This document shows, one piece after another, positions 57,131 through 64,000 of a DNA stretch of 64,000 nt. This stretch comes from Takifugu bimaculatus. Its lineage: Eukaryota > Chordata > Actinopteri > Tetraodontiformes > Tetraodontidae. The stretch lies in the NCBI GenBank assembly GCA_004026145.2, contig CP034986.1:11726804-11790803 (forward strand). The letters are read 5' to 3'. The position numbers and the translations under genes were made by a program. A model generated the notes under the pieces. It was given only the letters and a program-made list of their open reading frames with translations. It had not been told where the DNA came from and made no database searches. Position 1 is the first letter of the stretch. Each line of letters starts with the position of its first letter.

Positions 57131-60100
57131 AACTAATCCTTCACAACTAAAAATACAGCCGGCTTTTTCCTCCAGCTGTTTCTGACCTTTCTGAGGTCAA
57201 AGCCAGTCTTTCTGTTTTTGTAAAGAAGTTGGCACCTGTTCAACAACAATCACGCGTTCAGAGCAGGCGGAGCGGCGTTCGGCTTCCAAACTAATGCAAC
57301 AAAAAGCACTTTCATTTACAGCAACGCTGCTTCATTTATTAATTTAAACGTTTTCCATTTTTATGCTTCGCACTCGCAGCAACTGGCGACATTTGTCGTC
57401 TCGGCTGTGATCACACTTTAAGCTAAATTTAAGCGGGGATTTTCTAAACCTGAAGAGATTTTTCTTATCTGTCAGAGACCCCACACATGAACAAAAAAAA
57501 AGGGCGGTGTTTGGACTAAAACTGTGGAGAAAATCCCTGAAACAATGCGAAAATGCTTGTTTTGACTTCCGCCTCCCAGTTTGCTCCTCTGTCAGCACAT
57601 TTCTTCATTGGCCATTTCCGTCGTGACTCCGTCGTCTTTCCCCACACGTGAATATTTTTGGTCGCCAACATTGAACAGGTTTAATATTTAGCGGCAATGG
57701 ACAGATTCACTTCCAACACACCTCAGACAACAGAGTAATCTCATATGCCTTATAAAACATAAGAAATAATTGTGCGTTGGGAAGGGGGAAAGTCAGGACA
57801 AAAAAAGCCCGGTTATCTTCATGTTAGGTGAGAGACTTTTAGGTTAACGCTACATTTTGTGAGAATAATATTAAGCTAAAACAATAAAGAATGAAAAGAT
57901 GCAACTGTTGCAATGTTATAGTCAAATGTTGATTTTCAAGCAAAAGAGCTTCATTAGCTAACCGCTCACATTCAGAGATCAGAAAATAAGAATAAATATT
58001 AGCATAGCTTCGCTCCCCAGGAGACAGAGTTTAATGAGCAGAAACAATTGATGCTGAAATAGCAGCATTTCTTTACACTTTAATGAACATTGAAACTTCA
58101 TCTTTCACGTATCTTGTAAGTAAATTAGGATAAAATCGGAATTCAGCTATCGTGAAATCAAACATAGTGCGTAGCGGTCCTGATTGTTGGCATTGGTGCA
58201 ACGTCGAACGTCCGAGCTGAGCCCAAAATGTAAAAGTAAACTAGCGCAGCACGGCGCCTTAGTGGTGAATTTAAAGGAGCTAATCAAAGAGTAACGATTT
58301 AACCTGCAAACGGCACGTTGGCAGCTTGACACGCTACAGCAGGAAGTGAAGGTGTTAGCGCAGGAGAGTCGAGGGTGACGCCTTCACCACAGCGACTCCT
58401 GTGAACCCGCGAGGACGCCCAGGGTGCCGGCGCCGTATCAGACGCCATCTCCTGCCCTGGTTCCAAAGCTGTTTTCTCCAGTTTGTTATGTAAATGCAGC
58501 GACCGTAAATGAGACGTGACGAGAAGTCAATGGCGTGGAAACGCAGATGACGGCGGCCTCCAGGAGGAAGCGGCGTCTCCGACCGCTGAGAGTGTTTACA
58601 CAGAGAAGCGTTTCACCTGCGCGGAGAGAAAGAGCCTCCGCCAGGATGTGGACGCTTTAAAGATTGTGTTTAAACTCTAATGGATACAAGCTGTCATCGC
58701 GCTAATCCCCGGGCCACCTCGCCGCGCTGCCACCCAGGGAGTCGGGGGCCAAAGGCGGGACGAGGGCCCGTGCTGTGGTGGGTACACGCACGCCGCTGAA
58801 TGAGCAGGAAGTGATGCGTTTATGTTGGGTAAACGGCGGCGGAGTGTTCAGCACGCCGCAGCTGCTGAGAGTTTACCTGCAGAATGTAAACCAGGAACAC
58901 CCACACACACGTGTAAACACACACACGGCCGTGTTTACATCAACTCCCGCTCCTCTTTTCATCTCTGGACGGCGGCGGAGCGTACCTGCGCTGACACGTT
59001 CGTAAACCTCCTGATTATGCACATCCATCCGTTTCAGCCTCACCTCTCGCTCACCTTTGAGCCCAAACACGCTTCCTCCGGACCCTTCAGAACAAAACAC
59101 AGATCGAACAAACTGGGAGGATTCCCAGATTCTACACGGTGAAGCGATTAAACGGGCGAGGCAGCAAGCGGAGGAAAACAGGTCAACGTGCACCCACGGA
59201 GCGCTCGGGGGGAGCGCAGATAAGAGTTTATCACAAGTGTGTAAGCAGATAGTGTTAATCCTCCTTCTGTGAGCGCCCGACACAAGCACATCTGTGACTG
59301 ACAAACTGGAAAGATACCATTGTCTTAAAGGTGGAGGGATATGGGGGGGGGGGCTCATCGCAGGAAGATAAGGTTCTGGCTCCAGCGAGGCAGGTAGACG
59401 AGGGGGCGGGGCTTTGCTGAGCTGTTAAAACGTTTCGCCCTCAATAATTAATCTGGCAGACTCGCCAAAAGCAAGATTGATTATTCTATTAGAGGTGGGG
59501 ATCAACAATGACCCGAGCGCGTTCCACACAGCCAATCAGAGGCCAGAGCTGCCGCCGCTGTAACATCACAGTTGTCTCATTTACACACTGGACGGAAGAG
59601 ATTTACCCATCATGCAACGTGAAAACGATATTCCCGGGTAGTTACGGATCATTTGTTCCCGGATTATTTTAGTTTGAAATCCCGATGACTCCTTAAATTT
59701 GGAATGGAAAACATATTTTTCCAAATCATCAACGTTTGCTAAAAAAGTACGACGAATGGAAATCAAGGAAGAAATATATAAATATTATATATAAAATATA
59801 TAAATATAACTCCACATTAAAGGGACTTATGGCAGGAATGTCGTGTTTGTGGATGTGCACAGAGCAAAGATACGGTGGCTGAAAAATGGCTGCTTCGTTA
59901 CAAACTTTCCATTTGCATTTTAATTAGGCCGTAATATTTTGGGGTGAATTTTAAATCATTTAAGACATTTAGCAAACACGCTGCAATGGTGTGAGGAGAA
60001 AACAGGCAGGAAAAAACAGGAAAATCCAAAACAAACAGCTGAAAGAACGCTCCAGAGGGAAACAAACAAAGGAGACAAAGAAAGTTCTGCAGACCTTTAA

Positions 60101-60697
60101 AGCAAACATCAAAGCAACGTGAGCAACAAAGATGGGATGAAACTAATTAGTTTGCTTTGAATCGCCGATGGTTTATTAAGCTTGATGTGGTCGCCGCAAC
60201 AAAATCTCTGGATGAACTTCCAGAGCCCAAGTCCGACTCTGGATCAGCTGGGATTTACAACCCATTAGCTGTTCTGCGCGTCGTCACGGTTTCCCCCAGA
60301 CAACCAATAAAAAGCGAGGAATCCAAACACTGTTAGATATGGAGGCTTGACTCCGCCCACTGAGCCCAGATGCCGCCGCAGCCAAAACCATAAATTCTTA
60401 CCGAGAATAAAATCATCAATATCAACACCGACTTTGGAAATTATCAACAGTGAACACATCAGAGAGGACTTCAATATTTGATCAATGTTATTTATTGTTG
60501 GTTTGTACGACAAAACACACACGGACGCACACAGGACTAGAGCTCAGCAGAGAATTACATCAAGTGTGTGAGAGAGAGAGAAAAAGTGTGTGTGTGTGTG
60601 TGAGTGGGTATATTAATTATATGCAGATAGAAGAAAAGAACAGAGGTGTAGAGTGTAGCTCCATCTACTGTACAGGCAGCATCTGTGCCACTCTCTT

Positions 60698-60699
<2 letters not shown>
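57131..60699. other. Non-coding stretch
   Basis: A small enhancer-like patch lies at 59430-59560 (CAATAATTAATCTGG, GATTGATTATTC). CG-richer DNA at 58350-58640 and 58710-58990 could be a small CpG cluster. An AT-only patch is at 59774-59810. A short GT array lies at 60588-60602. Opposing frames at 58775-59358 are not supported. Confidence 0.38.

Positions 60700-60762
<63 letters not shown>
60700..60762 (+). repeat. (AC)31 microsatellite
   Basis: Sixty-three uninterrupted bases of AC. Confidence 0.98.
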
Positions 60763-60765
<3 letters not shown>

Positions 60766-61851
60766 TGCACGCTATTCTGCAGACGTTCATTTGCAGGAAA
60801 ACAGAATCCCGCCTTTGACGTGTTTGATTTGTGGTCAACACAAGGCTTTTCTCTGCACCTTAAGGTGGCGGTGCGTTGCTCTGTGACATCACTACCTGTC
60901 GGAGACACCGGAGCTGACGCCGCGGATCAGAGAGCTAATTACAGGTCGGAGCGCCGCGCTCCACCTGACACCGAATCAATACTGTTTTTCTACATTATCA
61001 ATTAAAGCCGTGTAATTACACGCGTGGAGAGACGCCTCTCGCTTGCTTCCGCTGGGCTCCTCCGCACAATAACGCGTCGCGCTTGGTGGCGAGCCAGAGC
61101 GGAAAGGTGTCGCTCGCCCTCGTGCAGGCTGCGTTTGAAACACCAGCCGCTACTAGCGGAGACAACCTGGCTGCTCAGAGAGGGGTACATCAAAAGGGGC
61201 CCATGTGCTCTACCCCACCCCTTTCACCCCGCGGCCTCCTATCAGCACCTGGGAAAATGGATTTGAAACGAGGACACCCCCCCACCCCCAAATCCATCAC
61301 ACGAAATGAGCAGATGGAGGCTTCTGCAACAATTATCACCACATTACCTGGAAGTCTGGTGACGAACAGGAACAATGGGGGTGGCGCTCATAAAGCCCAA
61401 TCAAACACGACACCCCGGCTAATGTTGCTCACTCCCCCCCCCCGTGAGGCACAACCAGTTGTAACCACCGGCTCTCGTCACATTGCTGCTTTCTCTCACA
61501 GCTCCAGACTGCCGTATGTTAGCGTGGTCGAGTCATTACCGCCGCCAATGTGGTGGATCCTGCACCAAGCAGCTAAACGCCATGTTAGCACTAAAGAGTC
61601 ACACACGGCGCAGACAAAGGTAGCCAATGTTCACACAAAGGGAGAAAGACGCTCCAACGGTTCCGTCTGTGTGGACGCTGTTTCCGTTTTGACCAGTTCT
61701 ACAGCAGGAAGTCCAAATTTGCCTCCTTTTCTCAGAAACAAAGACAACAAAGTGACCATTTAAGAGGCTAGCATTAGCCGCAGAGTTTAACAGAAGCAAA
61801 TTTTACTTGTTTGATAGAGCACTGCAGCTTTCTTTTCTAAAATTTTCTTAC
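60763..61851. other. Non-coding region with the longest open frame
   Basis: A plus-strand frame at 61083-61763 is open for 226 codons, the longest in the window. Its product is rich in Pro, Ser, Thr and Ala with no domain, crosses two C-runs (61268-61283, 61434-61444), and overlaps no splice signals. The left part (60930-61270) contains GAGCTAATTACAGG, TTATCAATTAAAGCC and GTAATTACACG and looks enhancer-like. Confidence 0.35.
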
Positions 61852-61857
61852 TTTATT
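61852..61857 (-). terminator. Candidate poly(A) signal of the terminal exon
   Basis: TTTATT on the plus strand is AATAAA on the minus strand. It is the first canonical hexamer I find downstream of the stop at 62783, giving a 3' UTR of about 925 bases. The exact cleavage site is unknown. Confidence 0.28.
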
Positions 61858-62207
61858 TGAAGTATTATTGACTTCTCCTTTGTTCTTATTCACGTCTGTG
61901 TCGCAGGTGAACGTGAACGAACTGCAACCACCCAAACTTTCGTGCCTTTTGATTGTTTGATTCTTTTTTTTCTTGGAACTGAGGCTGAATATGACGCCTG
62001 TGTTGTCTGCATCACAAAAACAAATCAAAAAGAAGAGATTTCTCAGATGTGAGTGAACTGAACAAACCACTGTGCTCTGTAAAAACAAGTACGGCCTGAA
62101 AGAGCCCCAGTGCTAAATATTCTTTTTCAAAGTGCTCGCTGCGGCAGGTTTGTTTGACACTGATCAAGCATAATCATGAGGCGATCGGAGCGTGTGTGAG
62201 TGTTATA

Positions 62208-62218
62208 ACACACACATG

Positions 62219-62246
<28 letters not shown>
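62208..62246 (+). repeat. (CA)n microsatellite
   Basis: About 39 bases of CA with one TG interruption. Confidence 0.95.
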
Positions 62247-62249
<3 letters not shown>

Positions 62250-62389
62250 CATCTCCCCCTCCACCCTCCCTGTGTTAGCAGAGCTAACCACTCCAGGGAG
62301 CTGGAGACTCTAGTAATGACATACAAGCAGTACCAGATAGACGTCAGGAAAAAAGAAACACAAATGCACATGAAAGCCTGTTCTATATG

Positions 62390-62415
62390 GTGTGTGTGTG
62401 TGTGTGTTTGTGTGC
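62390..62415 (+). repeat. (GT)n microsatellite, short
   Basis: About 26 bases of GT with a TTTG interruption. Confidence 0.9.
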
Positions 62416-62782
62416 TCGCGTGCATATCATATAGTACAATATGTAGGCTAAGGCCGGCCTCTGGGAACTTCTTTATGTTCCTGTGGATTATCCACCTCGG
62501 AGCTTCATCCCACTGACAAGTAAAACACAAAAACCTGCAGCTCAACTCCAAACAGTAAGCGTAGTAGCCTGTTCAAAAAGCTAACATGTTAGCGTAGACG
62601 CACGGAGGCCGCTAACATCCCAGAGATGCTGAAACCTTAATATTGAACTGCCTTCTCTCACACACACCCACACACACCAGAGCCTGACCTCTCTGCACCG
62701 TCGTCCTGGCTTAGGCACGCTCGGCTGACGCTGAGTTGTCGCCACTCGAAGGAGGACGGCGGCTGCTCCTGCCTCCGGCAGG

Positions 62783-63026
62783 TCAGAGGTCGTTCTTCTT
62801 CTCCTGGCAGAAAGGTGAGGAGATCAGAGCACGGGTCAGCGCCGCTGAAATCTCATTTAGGAGACTGACCCCGGGACGGCCGGGGGAGCCGGGTGGATGC
62901 TCAGAGGCGCCGTCATCGGCGGGGATGATGTATCGCTCCAGGCCGCCGAACACACCTAAGTCCAGTGACTCTCGGAGCTCCGGAGCGCGTTGGCACGGCA
63001 ACACATACTTCATCAGATGTGGAAAC
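62783..63026 (-). CDS. 3'-terminal coding exon of an unidentified protein
   Basis: On the minus strand a pyrimidine-rich tract ending TTTTCAG (acceptor at 63027-63028) precedes the segment. The first base completes a codon; the exon then encodes 80 residues and a stop. They start FPHLMKYVLPCQR, continue with GLERYIIPADDG, a Pro/Gly-rich linker (about residues 45-55) and an amphipathic stretch LLNEISAALTRAL, and end EKKNDL. Codon choice is vertebrate-like (CTG, GAG, GTG, GCC, ATC, AAG, GAC) and no donor follows, which fits a last exon. I do not recognise the protein or a domain. The C-terminal KNDL is faintly like an ER-retention tetrapeptide, but this is speculative. Upstream exons would lie beyond the window. 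Confidence 0.5.
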
Positions 63027-64000
63027 CTGAAAACAAAAGCAGGAGAGAACAGATTAGACATGAGAGCAGGTTCATCAGTGAGGTACGTTCTGTCCCGCCA
63101 GCTCCACCTCTCAGCAAACAATGTGAAGTTTGTGGGTTCAGAACCCGGATCGTCTTAGTGTCACAGTGAACCTCCATGCACATCCCTCCAGAATCTGACC
63201 CCGGAGTAAATGAATGGAACTTCAGCCTCATCTGTATTTGCTCAAATATCAAACAATAGCGTGTTTGCGGCGGCCCTGGTGCACGTGCACGTGCGCGCGT
63301 CATTTGTTTTCATTTGAATTATTGCGAGAGCAGCGGTGAACAGACGGAGGAAAAAAGAGAGTGAAATGAGCCCCTCATTGATCTCCAGATGTGAACATCT
63401 GTCTCACACCTGGGGGGGGTTGTTGAATCAATACAACACAAAAGCAAAGTTCAGGTGTTTATGTGGACTTGTTTGCCATCATTAACTGCAACATTCCTGA
63501 AGAGACTCTCAAAGAAAGGTTTATTTCCAACAGGAAGGAGACAAGTTCAACACTTTAAGATTATATTTACATTCATGGAAATTCAGAAAATCGGAAAATT
63601 TCACGCTCGTTTATTTGATTCTGCAACTAAACAGAATCACAAAAGAAAACTTTGCGTTTAAAATCAGGCAGGAAGTGGAGACGTCTGATCCCGGATCTGT
63701 TCCAGACAGGTGACGGGGCTGCCAGTCCCCCCCCCCCGGTCCAGAGGCACGTGCGGCCTGAGCGGGCCACATGTGGGGATGATTACGTGTGTTTATGGTG
63801 GATCCAGATGTTGCTGTTTAACGCCGTAGAGGTCTGACAGCTCGCCACCAACACTTCAGCTGTCGGGCCGCAGTGGCGAAGTGTCAAACACGTGGATACG
63901 AACCAATTCCAGGAGTTCTGGAAACATGTCCGTCGTTGATCAGCACCACTAACGAGCTCTTTGGCGGGAAATACTGACAGCGGGGGGGGGGGGGGGGGGG
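63027..64000 (-). other. Intron upstream of the terminal exon, ending in poly-G
   Basis: By the exon model this is intron on the minus strand. It contains a CACGTGCACGTGCGCGCG patch (63281-63299) and C- or G-runs near 63412-63420 and 63727-63738. No further exon was recognised. The window ends inside a G homopolymer (63982-64000). Confidence 0.35.

Larger units (their letters stand above)
61858..62782 (-). other. Probable 3' UTR of the minus-strand gene
   Basis: If the exon at 62783-63026 is real, this stretch up to the hexamer at 61852 would be its 3' UTR. It contains a CA tract (62208-62246) and a GT tract (62390-62415), complementary to each other in the transcript. Coding-like frames here are made of these repeats. 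Confidence 0.3.

Noticed and set aside
1..64000. CRISPR arrays, prokaryotic operons, prophage or integrative elements
   Set aside because: The direct repeats are microsatellites or minisatellites without spacers, and the sequence is vertebrate in character throughout.
1..64000. Known vertebrate microRNA precursors
   Set aside because: I scanned for familiar mature sequences (let-7, miR-9, miR-124, miR-10, miR-137) and saw none; unfamiliar ones cannot be excluded.

Overview
This looks like a vertebrate nuclear window, most probably from a percomorph-type teleost fish. The evidence is more than twenty (CA)n/(GT)n microsatellites (several 60 bases or longer), repeated poly-G tracts, TAAT-rich islands resembling conserved non-coding DNA, and at least three repeats whose text resembles dispersed teleost repeats. 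There are no operons, ribosome binding sites, CRISPR arrays, rRNA genes or convincing tRNA genes. The species and chromosome cannot be named from sequence alone.

Nearly the whole window reads as intergenic (or very long intronic) DNA. Almost all open frames of 60-226 codons are what chance gives in 64 kb of about 45-50% GC DNA: they are crossed by dinucleotide repeats, lack splice context, or have no protein-like composition. The best coding candidate is at the right end: a minus-strand 3'-terminal exon (62783-63026) with a clean splice acceptor, vertebrate-like codon use, a stop, and the first canonical poly(A) hexamer about 925 bases downstream. I do not recognise its protein. The rest of that gene would lie beyond base 64000, so the window is mainly its downstream flank. 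A weaker internal-exon candidate lies at 23707-23839 on the plus strand.

Left part (1-10.7 kb): several AT-rich, TAAT-rich blocks that resemble conserved enhancers (about 200-345, 700-1130, 3650-4100, 6120-6500, 7960-8360, 9700-9920, 10480-10660), separated by low-complexity DNA. 10.7-33 kb: mostly featureless, with microsatellites, an 18-base minisatellite (16427-16530), a possible hAT transposon remnant (14311-14564) and a few enhancer-like blocks. 33-44 kb: CTCF-like motifs in both orientations around the densest homeodomain-site cluster (39320-39680). 44-57 kb: a perfect nuclear-receptor DR1 element (45773-45788), a teleost repeat running into a 235-base polypurine tract (47038-47470), and large enhancer-like blocks (50985-51240, 52840-53370, 54940-55090, 56740-57130). 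57-64 kb: more quiet DNA, then the terminal exon and its probable 3' UTR, which carries complementary CA and GT tracts. The last 19 bases are all G.

The layout fits the regulatory desert of a developmental gene. That is an inference: no alignment could be run, and every conserved-element call rests on composition and motif content only. I found no gene cluster that would amount to a new biological system.
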